NCBI GenBank assembly: GCA_964451785.1
Contig: CAYVJG010000005.1
Location: 38,566 to 102,565 of the forward strand
Length of the DNA stretch: 64,000 nucleotides
DNA from: JAJYSO01 sp964451785
Lineage (GTDB): Bacteria > Bacteroidota > Bacteroidia > Flavobacteriales > Flavobacteriaceae
Direction: 5' to 3'
A program made the translations under genes and the position numbers. This document shows, in pieces, positions 8,007 through 16,592 of the stretch; positions within the stretch are counted from its first letter, which is position 1, and the number at the start of each line of letters is the position of its first letter. The notes beneath the pieces were generated by a model. The model was not told the DNA's origin. It searched no databases and saw only the letters and a program-made list of their open reading frames with translations.

Positions 8007-9635
8007 TTAAGCATCTGTCTGAGGAATATCGGATAGTGGTTGAGCAGTATAAGGCACTAATAAATAGCCCTGAGCGAGTTTAGTAAACTCATTAACCTGA
8101 TTTTCTATCCATTCAGATGAGTAGTTGAGTTCCTTGGCCATAAATTCAGCAACAGGTTTTGCTGAATCAATTGCAGCGCGAGCATCTGTAAACAGAAAGC
8201 GAATACGGCGCGCTAAAATATCTTCAACCGTTTGCGCCATCTCTTGTTGAATAGCCCAAATGACTTGCGCATAAGTAGCTGAATGGCGTGGATGAATTTT
8301 GACTGTATATTGAGGATTTAGATGCTCAAGCCGTTTTATATATTGAATATCAGAACCGTAAATATACAAGTCGTTTTTGCGATTAACTTGTTCTTTCGGC
8401 ATATTGCCGTGAATTGGAAAGTTATGTGTCTGACTCGCAACAGCAGGTAAGGCGCCTACTGTCATGGCTTTATCAATGATATCTTCAGCCATTTGACGAT
8501 AAGTGGTCCATTTGCCACCAATAATAGTTATTAATCCAGAATCGCCAACCATTATTTTATGACCACGAGATACTTCTTTGGTATTTTTATCGTGATCTTT
8601 AGGAGCTGCGAGAGGGCGCAAACCGGCATAAACAGCTAACACGTCATCACGGGTGAGTGTTTTAGCGAGGTATGTATTGGCGGTTTCTAAAATAAATTCA
8701 ATTTCTTGGTCAAGCGCACGCGGTTCAAAACTTTCTTTTTCCATTAAGGTATCTGTAGTTCCAATGACTACCTTATTGTGCCAAGGCACAGCAAAGAGCA
8801 CGCGACCGTCACTGGTTTTAGGAATCATGATGGCATCCTGACCCGGTAAAAAGGATTTATCGACTACCAAATGTACTCCTTGACTAGGCACTACGACTTC
8901 ACGGTGATCAGGATTGTTCATATTGAGAATATCATCCGTAAAAACGCCTGTGGCATTGATGACTACTTTAGCTTTAACTTGACGTTTTTGTCCTGTAAAT
9001 TCATCAGTAACTTCCACACCATTTAAAATTCCAGCTTCATCTTTAAGTAGGCCTGAAACCCCCATATAGTTGACTGCAACTCCGCCTTGCTCAACAATAG
9101 ACTGCATGATATTAATGGCTAAACGCGAGTCGTCAAATTGGCCATCGTGATAAAGCACGCCATTTTTGAGTCCTTTTTGTTGAATAGTGGCCAATTTATC
9201 AACTACAGATGATTTTTTTAAGAATTCGGTTTTTCCAATGCTCAATTTCCCGGATAGCAAATCGTACATTTTAAGTCCGGTCAAATAATACAAACCCTTC
9301 CATACCGAATAATTAGGTAACACAAATTTTAAATCGTGCACTAAGTGGGCCGCATTTTTGGCCAATAATCCACGTTCGCGTAGAGCCTCTTTAACGAGAC
9401 TTATATTACCTTGTGCTAAATAGCGAACTCCGCCATGCACTAGTTTAGTACTGCGACTTGAAGTTCCTTTTGCATAATCTTTTAGTTCAAATAAAACCGT
9501 CTTGTAGCCGCGCAAACTGGCATCTAAAGCCGCTCCTAGCCCACTTGCTCCTCCTCCTATTACGATTACATCCCAGTTATCTGTTTTGTCTAATTGCGCA
9601 ATTTGTGCTTCTCGTGTATAATTTACATTTTCCAT
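8007..9635 (-). CDS. glpD: Glycerol-3-phosphate dehydrogenase (FAD, quinone-linked)
   Basis: A 542-aa FAD enzyme that oxidises glycerol 3-phosphate to dihydroxyacetone phosphate at the membrane. The dinucleotide fold DVIVIGGGASGLGAA is near residue 23 and is followed by the GTSSRSTKLVHGGVRYL segment typical of GlpD/GlpA. A C-terminal helical domain is present. It is first of four collinear genes. The 179-bp gap to glpK holds no recognised signal, so a second promoter there cannot be excluded. Confidence 0.95.
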   Translation of the reverse strand: MENVNYTREAQIAQLDKTDNWDVIVIGGGASGLGAALDASLRGYKTVLFELKDYAKGTSSRSTKLVHGGVRYLAQGNISLVKEALRERGLLAKNAAHLVHDLKFVLPNYSVWKGLYYLTGLKMYDLLSGKLSIGKTEFLKKSSVVDKLATIQQKGLKNGVLYHDGQFDDSRLAINIMQSIVEQGGVAVNYMGVSGLLKDEAGILNGVEVTDEFTGQKRQVKAKVVINATGVFTDDILNMNNPDHREVVVPSQGVHLVVDKSFLPGQDAIMIPKTSDGRVLFAVPWHNKVVIGTTDTLMEKESFEPRALDQEIEFILETANTYLAKTLTRDDVLAVYAGLRPLAAPKDHDKNTKEVSRGHKIMVGDSGLITIIGGKWTTYRQMAEDIIDKAMTVGALPAVASQTHNFPIHGNMPKEQVNRKNDLYIYGSDIQYIKRLEHLNPQYTVKIHPRHSATYAQVIWAIQQEMAQTVEDILARRIRFLFTDARAAIDSAKPVAEFMAKELNYSSEWIENQVNEFTKLAQGYLLVPYTAQPLSDIPQTDA

Positions 9636-10195
9636 CTACAATGATTTTAACCTTTACTATAATCTTAAATGAAAGGTATTGTTCTAAAACGAAATATTTC
9701 GAATGTAAATGTATGATAAATTTTAATTATCGTAACATAATGAAACCATATTTAACATAATCAAAACCAATTAGAAACAAAACGTAAACAAATAATCGTT
9801 TTTAATATTTTAAATACAATCCTAACACATACATTCTTTTTAGTAAAATTAACCTTATTTACTTACTAATCCTAAAGTAATTAACTATTTTTAGAATATA
9901 TATAAAATATAAATTAAAGGTACAAGAAAGAAGCAATGTTGGAAAATTTATGTGAGTTTTTCTATGACTTGATGTAATTTTACTTATACAATCACAATAA
10001 TAACAGTGTAGAAATTAGTCTATTGTTCAATTAGGAGCTTTAATCGCTTTAATTTACACCTCTATCGTTTTTCAAAAATAGTTTTTAGCATTTTTGAATA
10101 CTTATTACAGGTTGGGAAACAGTAAATTAAAAACAAAACTCATCTAGGAGATCAAAAAGTTATCGCTTATATTTAGATGTAAAGGTATTATAACT
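9636..10195. other. AT-rich divergent intergenic region, glpD / regulator
   Basis: About 560 bp between divergent glpD and the DeoR-type regulator. I see no ORF with coding character, no repeat shared with the rest of the window and no clear TAnnTTTG box facing glpD. This is where an operator of the regulator would be expected, but no inverted repeat stands out. Confidence 0.4.
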
Positions 10196-10203
10196 TAAAT
10201 TTG
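10196..10203 (+). promoter_or_regulatory. Putative -7 box for the DeoR-type regulator
   Basis: TAAATTTG lies 28 bp upstream of the ATG at 10232, with a predicted short leader. The -33 region is uninformative. Confidence 0.45.
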
Positions 10204-10231
10204 CTGTAAATCTCGTCTTAAATTATAGCCC

Positions 10232-10996
10232 ATGCACTCAATTACCGAACGTCACCGCATTATTCTTGAAAAACTAAACCTTGAAGAAAGTGTGCAAGTT
10301 GCTCAGCTTAGTGAGGAATTAGAAGTTTCATCTGTAACAATTCGAAAGGATTTGAAACTTTTGGAAGATAAAGGTTTATTGTTTCGATCTCATGGTGGGG
10401 CTACGCTTTCTAATCCTTATATTAATGAGCAACCGGTCAATGAAAAAAAATACATCCGAACAGATGAGAAAAGACGCATTGGTCAGGCAGCGGCTCAGCT
10501 TATCACTAATGATCGGGCGATTATTATTGCGTCAGGAACTTCTGTGTTGTCTATGTCGCAACACATTCAACCTATTGAGCATTTGATTACCATTACGTCT
10601 TCATTAAATGTAGCTCTAGAATTAAATCGACATAAAAAAATAGAAGTTTTTCAATTAGGTGGTTCTCTGCGGAAAAGTTCATATTCAGCTATTGGTCCTC
10701 ATGCTGAAGAAATGCTCAAACATTTTTCGTGTAGTAAACTTTTTTTAGGGATAGATGGTTTAGATTTAGACTTTGGACTCACCACCACGAGTTCGCAAGA
10801 AGCGCACCTCAATCGCGAAATGATGAAAACCGCTCAACAAACTATAGTGCTGACAGATTCTTCTAAATTTGGTCGTCGCGGTTTTGGAAAAATTTGCGAT
10901 CTCAAAGATATCGATCACATTATCACCGACAAAAATGCTTCACCTAGATATTTAGAAGCGTTTAAAGAATTGGGAATTGAAGTGACTTTAGTCTAA
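10232..10996 (+). CDS. DeoR/GlpR-type transcriptional regulator
   Basis: A 254-aa DeoR-family protein. The N-terminal winged helix-turn-helix (VAQLSEELEVSSVTIRKDL near residues 22-40) is followed by the DeoR signature RSHGGA and a C-terminal sugar-phosphate-isomerase-like effector domain ending in a CDLKDIDHIITD segment. It is divergent from glpD with 596 bp between. By position and family it is probably the glycerol repressor responding to glycerol 3-phosphate; this is inference, since DeoR proteins recognise many sugar phosphates. Confidence 0.85.
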   Translation: MHSITERHRIILEKLNLEESVQVAQLSEELEVSSVTIRKDLKLLEDKGLLFRSHGGATLSNPYINEQPVNEKKYIRTDEKRRIGQAAAQLITNDRAIIIASGTSVLSMSQHIQPIEHLITITSSLNVALELNRHKKIEVFQLGGSLRKSSYSAIGPHAEEMLKHFSCSKLFLGIDGLDLDFGLTTTSSQEAHLNREMMKTAQQTIVLTDSSKFGRRGFGKICDLKDIDHIITDKNASPRYLEAFKELGIEVTLV

Positions 10997-11021
10997 CAGC
11001 AACATCGTTTTTCGGAAGCGT

Positions 11022-12368
11022 TTAAATTCCTAAATTCTTCCAGACATCAAGTGCGAGTTTGATAATAAATAGAAAACTCAAGATATAAACCGTCGTGGTG
11101 ATGGTATGCCTTTCTTTTGAAAAGAATTTAAAGAAGGTAAATGACAAAATGCCAAACACAATGCCTTGCGCAATACTCGAGGTAAACGGCATAAACACAA
11201 TAGTGATAAAGGCCGGTAAGCCATCAGAGAGTTTATTAAAATTGATCTCTCCTACCGAGCTGATCATAAACAAACCGACTACAACTAAAGCTGGTGCTGT
11301 CGCGGCGGCGGGAATGATTAAAAATACCGGACTTAAAAACAGGGCCAAACCGAATAGAGCCGCTACACTCACTGCTGTCAAACCGGTTTTACCTCCCGCA
11401 GCCACCCCGGAAGCACTTTCAACATACGATGTCACAGAGCTCGTGCCCAATAAAGATCCAAATGTAGTTCCTACGGCATCGGTGAGTAAAGCTTTTTTGA
11501 TTTGAGGAATATCACCGTCGTCTTTTAGGATTCCGGTTTTGGTAACGACTCCTATTAATGTGCCTATCGTGTCAAATAAGTTGACGAATAAGAAGGTAAA
11601 TACCACAACCAGCATATCTAACGAAAAAATTCGATGCCAACCTTCAGTAGAAAGCATGGGCTTGATGGCTTGTCCAAAAATGGGTTCAATAGATGGTGGT
11701 AAACTGATGATGCTATGTGGCAAGGCTACATCGCCTAGTGCAATACCTAACACGGAGGCGGTCAAAATTCCAATTAAAATGGCGCCATTGATGTTTCGGA
11801 TTAAGCAAATTCCCATCACAATCAATCCTAAAAAGGCGATCCAAACCGAATGATCGGCCATATTTCCTAAGGCTAATAGCGTATTTTTATCGCTGATTAC
11901 AATCCCAGCATTTTTTAATCCGATCAAGGTGATGAAAAAACCTATTCCCACCGGAATGGCTTGCTTTAAAACTTTAGGCGTGTTTTTTACAATGGCTTCA
12001 CGCACGTTAAATAAACTCAATACAACAAAAATGAGTCCCTCAATAAATACAGCGGTCAATGCAAATTGCCAAGAATACCCCATACTCATAACTACTGTAT
12101 AAGCAAAAAAAGTATTCAACCCCATTCCCGGAGCTTGAGCAATAGGCAGTTTAGCATAAAAGCCCATCATCAGCGTGGCAATCATTGTAGCCAAGGCAGT
12201 GGTGGTAAATAAGGCTTCTTTATCCATTCCAGCATCTCCCAGCACACTTGGATTGACCACCAAAATATACGACATGGTTAAAAAGGTAATTAAGCCCGCT
12301 AAAAACTCTTGCTTAATACTAGTGTTATACTTTTCTAGTTGAAAATAACGCGTAAAGAACTTAAACAT
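11022..12368 (-). CDS. NCS2/AzgA-type purine permease
   Basis: A 448-aa inner membrane transporter with about 12-14 hydrophobic segments and AzgA-like motifs (APGMGLNTFFAYT near residue 80, GTLIGVVTKTGIL near 265, and TSSVTSYVESASGVAAGGKTG split over 305-330). Members import adenine, guanine or hypoxanthine with protons. It ends 25 bp from the end of the convergent regulator gene. It has no purine metabolism neighbours, so the exact base cannot be set. Confidence 0.88.
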   Translation of the reverse strand: MFKFFTRYFQLEKYNTSIKQEFLAGLITFLTMSYILVVNPSVLGDAGMDKEALFTTTALATMIATLMMGFYAKLPIAQAPGMGLNTFFAYTVVMSMGYSWQFALTAVFIEGLIFVVLSLFNVREAIVKNTPKVLKQAIPVGIGFFITLIGLKNAGIVISDKNTLLALGNMADHSVWIAFLGLIVMGICLIRNINGAILIGILTASVLGIALGDVALPHSIISLPPSIEPIFGQAIKPMLSTEGWHRIFSLDMLVVVFTFLFVNLFDTIGTLIGVVTKTGILKDDGDIPQIKKALLTDAVGTTFGSLLGTSSVTSYVESASGVAAGGKTGLTAVSVAALFGLALFLSPVFLIIPAAATAPALVVVGLFMISSVGEINFNKLSDGLPAFITIVFMPFTSSIAQGIVFGILSFTFFKFFSKERHTITTTVYILSFLFIIKLALDVWKNLGI

Positions 12369-12396
12369 GTGAAGAACACTTATTTTATAAAGACCG

Positions 12397-12404
12397 CAAA
12401 ATTA
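12397..12404 (-). promoter_or_regulatory. Putative -7 box for the purine permease
   Basis: Minus-strand TAATTTTG, 28 bp before the ATG. No purine riboswitch-like fold was recognised in the short leader. Confidence 0.45.
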
Positions 12405-12534
12405 TACAAACAAAAACTAATCCCCTACCAACTAATTCATAATAAAACGCGTCGCTTCGTCTTTTTTGAAAACATATCTTTTAAATATATTTTTGGTTTA
12501 TTTTGATTTTTAGTTATGATCAGGAAGAGTTCCG

Positions 12535-12542
12535 TATATTTG
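12535..12542 (+). promoter_or_regulatory. Putative -7 box for the orphan lipoprotein
   Basis: TATATTTG lies 26 bp upstream of the ATG at 12569, consistent with expression of this gene on its own. Confidence 0.4.
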
Positions 12543-12568
12543 AATGTTGCGCAAAATTTACCACATAA

Positions 12569-13345
12569 ATGAAAAGAAGCCCAATATATATTATACTCAT
12601 CCTAATATTTCTTGTTTCCTGCAAAAATAAAAATGAGAATAGTAAAGCCGATAACATTACTCGAAATAGTTCATCTCTAAAAAATGATAGTATTAACAGA
12701 GATTCTATAGCCGAAAGAAATTCAAAAAAAGGACAATCAGACAAAAAATCATTCCAGAACTACTTTAAATCTGACTCTACAATTGACAAGAGTATTGTTA
12801 AGCACAGAATAGATATTTCAAATAAAGATGAAACAGTGAAACTTGCTGCATTTTGTAACTGCAATAAAAACGTAAAAAATAATACGATTAAAATACAACT
12901 TACAGCGGCAATACCAACAAGTTCTGAATTAAAACAAGGAATTACAGGCAGCAGACTATTTTCAGATATTGGTCCGGAAAACGATTTTAAGGGACAGCTT
13001 AAATTTCTAACTTTTTATCTTAAAGATAGCACAATCAATAAAATACAACTACTCTCAAAGTCTACGGATAAGGAATATAATGGTTCAGATTTTAAATACT
13101 CTGATATTGAAAAATTTAAGGTGACAATTTCCAAATTTGATTATTCCATCGCTTCTAATGTTTATGGAAAGTATAAAATTATTTTACCTGAACCTTTTGG
13201 CTACGTTGAAAATGATACCATTTTAGAAGGCACTTTCAAATGCAATAATTGGCGAATAAACGAATTTAATGACGTAAAGGAATCGGACTTAGAAAAATGG
13301 AATGAAGCTAAAAACAAGAGTTATGGTTTTCGAATAGTTGAATAA
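12569..13345 (+). CDS. Lipoprotein of unknown function
   Basis: A 258-aa protein with a lipoprotein signal peptide (hydrophobic to about residue 16, lipobox LVSC, then KNKNEN, so probably surface or periplasm anchored). The next 60 residues are rich in Ser, Asn, Lys and Asp and look disordered. The rest is a mixed fold with no family I recognise. It is unusually AT-rich and is followed by a palindromic non-coding region and a transposase gene, a setting that suggests accessory, possibly mobile, DNA. Nothing in the sequence indicates its role. Confidence 0.7.
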   Translation: MKRSPIYIILILIFLVSCKNKNENSKADNITRNSSSLKNDSINRDSIAERNSKKGQSDKKSFQNYFKSDSTIDKSIVKHRIDISNKDETVKLAAFCNCNKNVKNNTIKIQLTAAIPTSSELKQGITGSRLFSDIGPENDFKGQLKFLTFYLKDSTINKIQLLSKSTDKEYNGSDFKYSDIEKFKVTISKFDYSIASNVYGKYKIILPEPFGYVENDTILEGTFKCNNWRINEFNDVKESDLEKWNEAKNKSYGFRIVE

Positions 13346-13347
13346 AC

Positions 13348-13490
13348 TTTGCACAACAAGGCGTTTGGCAAGAGTGCAACTAATGTTTAAAACGGAAAAT
13401 AGGCTTTTGCTTGGGTCTGCGCTAAACCGAAAATTTTCGGTTTATTTTCACTCCCCCCTCGCCAAGCAGCAAACCGTTCTCTGCAAGCTT
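13348..13490. repeat. Imperfect long palindrome after the lipoprotein gene (attC-like shape)
   Basis: Directly after the stop codon, TTTGCACAACAAGGCGTTTG at 13349 is an imperfect inverted match to the end of the block (CAAACCGTTCTCTGCA near 13467-13482). The middle contains the perfect palindrome AAACCGAAAATTTTCGGTTT at 13424-13443. A long imperfect hairpin immediately 3' of a single small gene recalls integron attC sites, but I could not define both core sites, so this is only a structural likeness. Confidence 0.5.
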
Positions 13491-13679
13491 AAAGAAAATA
13501 TCACTTCGATTATAAAGCCTGCCGCGCAAGTGGCACAACTTGTCTCGTCTTTCGGGATCTGGTTTTTTCCTACGCAAAAGCTTACGCTATAAAAACCAAA
13601 AGCTCTATTTTAGCCAGTGTAGACTAAAAATGAATGCAGGAATTTAAACGGGGTTGTTGCAAAAAATGTTTGTGTAGAA

Positions 13680-14279
13680 ATGGAAAAGAAATTACCCAAT
13701 AGAAAATCCATTCGATTAAAAGGATACGATTATGCACAGGCAGGATTGTATTTTGTAACCATCTGCACACAACATCGTGCACATTTGTTTGGTAAAATAA
13801 TCAATGGACAAATGATATTAAACGATTCGGGTAAAATGGTTGAAACCGAATGGTTACAATTAAAAAATCGTTTTAAAAATATACAATTACGCGAATACGT
13901 GGTAATGCCCAACCATTTCCACGCCATTTTGGAAATCGTAGGGGCGCCCCTTGTGGTCGCCCCTAACCCGAATAAAGGGCAACCACAAGGGATTGCCCCA
14001 ACGTTGGGCGAAATAGTTGGGGCGTTTAAATCGATAACATCGGTAAAATATATCCGCGGGGTGAAATCCAAAAATTGGAAACATTTTGATGGTAAATTAT
14101 GGCAGCGCAATTATTGGGAACACATCATTCGAAATGATAATGCCCATCAGCGCATTGCACAATATATCATCAATAATCCTGAAAAATGGGAAAGGGATAA
14201 ATTAAATAATGGCGATGGAAACATCGTAATGGAACCCTTTTCAGATTATGGAACGGAAAATTGGAACAACATATTATGA
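13680..14279 (+). CDS. RAYT / IS200-like HUH transposase (REP-associated)
   Basis: A 199-aa Y1 transposase-family protein. The metal-binding HUH motif is MPNHFHAI near residue 80, and the candidate nucleophile Tyr lies in the AQYIINNPEKW helix near residue 162. The N-terminus (RKSIRLKGYDYAQAGLYFVTICT) is typical of REP-associated tyrosine transposases rather than IS200 itself. A Pro/Gly-rich insert at about residues 87-106 is encoded by an inverted pair of REP-like palindromes (13940-13998). The gene looks intact. No target duplication or flanking IS ends were recognised. Confidence 0.88.
   Translation: MEKKLPNRKSIRLKGYDYAQAGLYFVTICTQHRAHLFGKIINGQMILNDSGKMVETEWLQLKNRFKNIQLREYVVMPNHFHAILEIVGAPLVVAPNPNKGQPQGIAPTLGEIVGAFKSITSVKYIRGVKSKNWKHFDGKLWQRNYWEHIIRNDNAHQRIAQYIINNPEKWERDKLNNGDGNIVMEPFSDYGTENWNNIL
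13940..13998. repeat. Inverted pair of REP-like palindromes inside the transposase gene
   Basis: Two convergent units, CCCTTGTGGTCGCCC at 13948-13962 and GGGCAACCACAAGGG at 13977-13991, are near-perfect inverse copies. Each unit can also form its own GC-rich hairpin (AGGGGCG/CGCCCCT; GGGCAA/TTGCCC). The block stays in frame and codes for part of the transposase. Confidence 0.8.
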
Positions 14280-14331
14280 TCTGGTACAAGCCTATTCTCG
14301 TACCAAACGCATATTGAACGAACTAAAATCG

Positions 14332-14354
14332 CAAGGCAACATTGCTTGTTTTTT
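14332..14354 (+). terminator. Possible terminator after the transposase gene
   Basis: CAAGGCAA/TTGCTTG forms a short stem with one bulge, followed by six T residues at 14349-14354, about 55 bp past the stop. The weak stem makes this tentative. Confidence 0.35.
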
Positions 14355-14369
14355 GCAGGCGGATTCAAA

Positions 14370-16373
14370 TCAATACGCCAACAAGGCTTTGAGGGCAGTT
14401 TTAAAGCGCGATTTAGCCAAATATTGTTCTTCTAGATTTTTAGCAAAAGGAATAGGCGTACTCAAACTGGTGACACGACTTACAGGGGCGTCTAACTGTT
14501 CAAAGCAGTGTTCCATAATCAAAGCGGAAATATCGGAGGCTATGCCACCAAAGCTAGAGTCTTCTTGAAGGATAATCGCCTTCCCTGTTTTTTTAACGGA
14601 ATTAAAAATGGCTTCAGTATCTAGTGGCGCTAAACTGCGCAAATCGATTAAATCTGCTGAAATTTGCATGTTTTCTACTACTTCTAATGCCCAATGCACG
14701 CCTGCTCCAAAGGTAATAATGCTGACTGTCTCGCCAGTTTTGAGATGCGCGGCTTTTCCAATGGGTAATGTGTAATACGAACTAGGTACTTCTTGACGAA
14801 TGCTGCGATACAGTGCTTTGTGTTCAAAAAACAACACCGGATTTGGATCGTTAATAGCCGTTATCAGTAGCCCCTTGGCATCATAAGGAAATGCTGGATA
14901 CACCACTTTTAAGCCCGGTGTTTTTGTAAACCAGGCTTCGCTGGTTTGACTGTGAAAAGGACCCGCGCCCACCCCCGCTCCGCAAGGCATGCGCACCACT
15001 ACATCTGCTGGTTCTTGCCAGCGGTAATGGACTTTAGCTAAATAATTGACTATAGGATTAAATCCTGTAGAGGCAAAATCGCTAAATTGCATCTCCATGA
15101 CGGCTTTCATCTTGTTAATCGACAACCCCATTGCGGCCGAAACCACTGCCGATTCACAAATTGGGGTATTGCGAACGCGTTCTTTTCCAAAAGCTTCAAC
15201 AAATCCTTCTGTCACTTTAAACACACCGCCGTATTCCGCAACATCTTGTCCCATAATGATCAAATTGTCGTGTTGCTCCATAGCTTGGCGCAATCCGTCA
15301 GAAATGGCATCGATAAAACGTTTGGTTTCGGTTTGCTTTTGCGGTTGAATTGCTTTGTACTGCCAGGGCGCATACACATCGGCGAGTTCTTCTTCAACAG
15401 TCCAATTTACAGCGGGCTCATTTGCCACAGCGTGAAGCGCATCGGTCATCTGCTGCTTAAAATTATCTTTAAAAGCGGTATCTTCAGCAGCTGTCAAAAT
15501 GCCTTCTTCATTTAAAAAGCTGTAAAAGTTAGTAATCGGATCGCGTTTTTCCCAATAGGTCATCAATGAATCCGGCACGTATTTCGTTCCGCTAGCTTCC
15601 TCGTGACCACGTCGTCTAAAGGTTTTAAATTCCAATAAAACAGGGCGTGGATTGACGCGCATATCATCAGCTAAGTCGCTGACTAGATTAAACACTTCAA
15701 GGATGTCATTGCCGTTAACCACATGAGCCTCCATGCCGTAAGCTTTGCCGCGGTCGGCTAAATTTTCAATATTAAATTGTTCGTTTGTAGGGGTTGACAG
15801 GCCATAGCCGTTGTTTTCTACGCAAAACAATACGGGCAATTGCCACACGGAAGCCAAGTTAAGGGCTTCGTGAAAATCGCCTTCACTGGTACCGCCTTCA
15901 CCGGTAAATACGGCTGTAATTTTGTGTTCTTGTCTGAGTTTATACGCTAGTGCAATCCCATCAGCCACCCCCAATTGAGGACCGAGATGAGAAATCATGC
16001 CGATAAGGTGATAGTCTTGTGTACCAAAGTGAAAACTGCGGTCTCGTCCTTTGGTAAATCCACTGGCTTTGCCTTCCCATTGTGCAAAGAGGCGCTGCAT
16101 CGGGAGGCCACGAGTGGTGAACACTCCTAAATTACGGTGCATGGGCAACACGTATTCGTCGTCGTGTAAGCTGGCAGTGACCCCTACTGAAATGGCTTCT
16201 TGGCCTATGCCGCTAAACCATTTTGAAATTTTGCCTTGACGTAATAATATCAACATTTTCTCCTCGATCAATCGCGGAGCTAATAGTTTAAAATACAAAT
16301 CTTTAAGTTGCACATCGGTTAATGCGCCCCGTTTAAATTGTAAAACAGGTTTAAGTTCAGGTTGGTTGTTCAT
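14370..16373 (-). CDS. 2-oxoacid dehydrogenase E1, fused alpha-beta (branched-chain type)
   Basis: A 667-aa thiamine diphosphate enzyme in which E1-alpha (about residues 1-330) and E1-beta (about 345-667) form one chain, as is common in Flavobacteriia. The alpha part has the ThDP motif GEG...ENN starting near residue 159 and the FRRRGHEEAS phosphorylation-loop-like segment. The beta part has GQDVAEYGGVFKVTEGF and FEHKALYR. It decarboxylates a 2-oxo acid, probably branched-chain, and acylates lipoyl-E2. No E2 or E3 gene is adjacent; an E2 lies 8 kb away next to a second fused E1. Confidence 0.88.
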   Translation of the reverse strand: MNNQPELKPVLQFKRGALTDVQLKDLYFKLLAPRLIEEKMLILLRQGKISKWFSGIGQEAISVGVTASLHDDEYVLPMHRNLGVFTTRGLPMQRLFAQWEGKASGFTKGRDRSFHFGTQDYHLIGMISHLGPQLGVADGIALAYKLRQEHKITAVFTGEGGTSEGDFHEALNLASVWQLPVLFCVENNGYGLSTPTNEQFNIENLADRGKAYGMEAHVVNGNDILEVFNLVSDLADDMRVNPRPVLLEFKTFRRRGHEEASGTKYVPDSLMTYWEKRDPITNFYSFLNEEGILTAAEDTAFKDNFKQQMTDALHAVANEPAVNWTVEEELADVYAPWQYKAIQPQKQTETKRFIDAISDGLRQAMEQHDNLIIMGQDVAEYGGVFKVTEGFVEAFGKERVRNTPICESAVVSAAMGLSINKMKAVMEMQFSDFASTGFNPIVNYLAKVHYRWQEPADVVVRMPCGAGVGAGPFHSQTSEAWFTKTPGLKVVYPAFPYDAKGLLITAINDPNPVLFFEHKALYRSIRQEVPSSYYTLPIGKAAHLKTGETVSIITFGAGVHWALEVVENMQISADLIDLRSLAPLDTEAIFNSVKKTGKAIILQEDSSFGGIASDISALIMEHCFEQLDAPVSRVTSLSTPIPFAKNLEEQYLAKSRFKTALKALLAY

Positions 16374-16388
16374 ATTAAGTTTAAGTTA

Positions 16389-16525
16389 TACCAAATTAGA
16401 GTTATTTTTTAATCCAATTTATAATATTTTCTATAGGTATAATACCGTGATTCACAAATCAGTAGTACAATTAGACAAGTCGAAATTGAACTATTTAATT
16501 TGTTCATACAGTATTACAGTCAAAT
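16389..16525. repeat. Dispersed repeat C, copy 1
   Basis: An intergenic block beginning TACCAAATTAGAGTTA. It has inverted arms TAATACCGTGATTCACAAAT and, reading backward, GTAATACTGTATGAACAAAT, so it can form a long imperfect hairpin. It matches 27183-27315 in the same orientation and 49207-49310 in inverse orientation. It fills the space upstream of the fused E1 gene. Confidence 0.75.
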
Positions 16526-16592
16526 GTAACTGTTTTTACCAAAACTTAATGATTTTGTTACTATTTCTTTAAAGGGAGCTGCTCTAGCCAAT

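Noticed and set aside
11095..11853. Open frames of 136 and 104 codons on the plus strand
   Set aside because: They are antisense to the purine permease gene, which has clear family motifs.
12520..12744. 74-codon minus-strand frame
   Set aside because: Antisense to the signal peptide region of the orphan lipoprotein, which has a convincing lipobox.
13338..13592. 84-codon frame after the lipoprotein gene
   Set aside because: It runs through the long palindrome and has no coding character or signal.
14248..14568. 106-codon plus-strand frame (TYYDLVQAYSRTKRILNELK) overlapping the end of the transposase gene
   Set aside because: Two thirds of it runs antisense to the fused E1 gene, and no start signal or family match was seen. 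A short remnant of a lost gene before 14370 is possible but not supportable.
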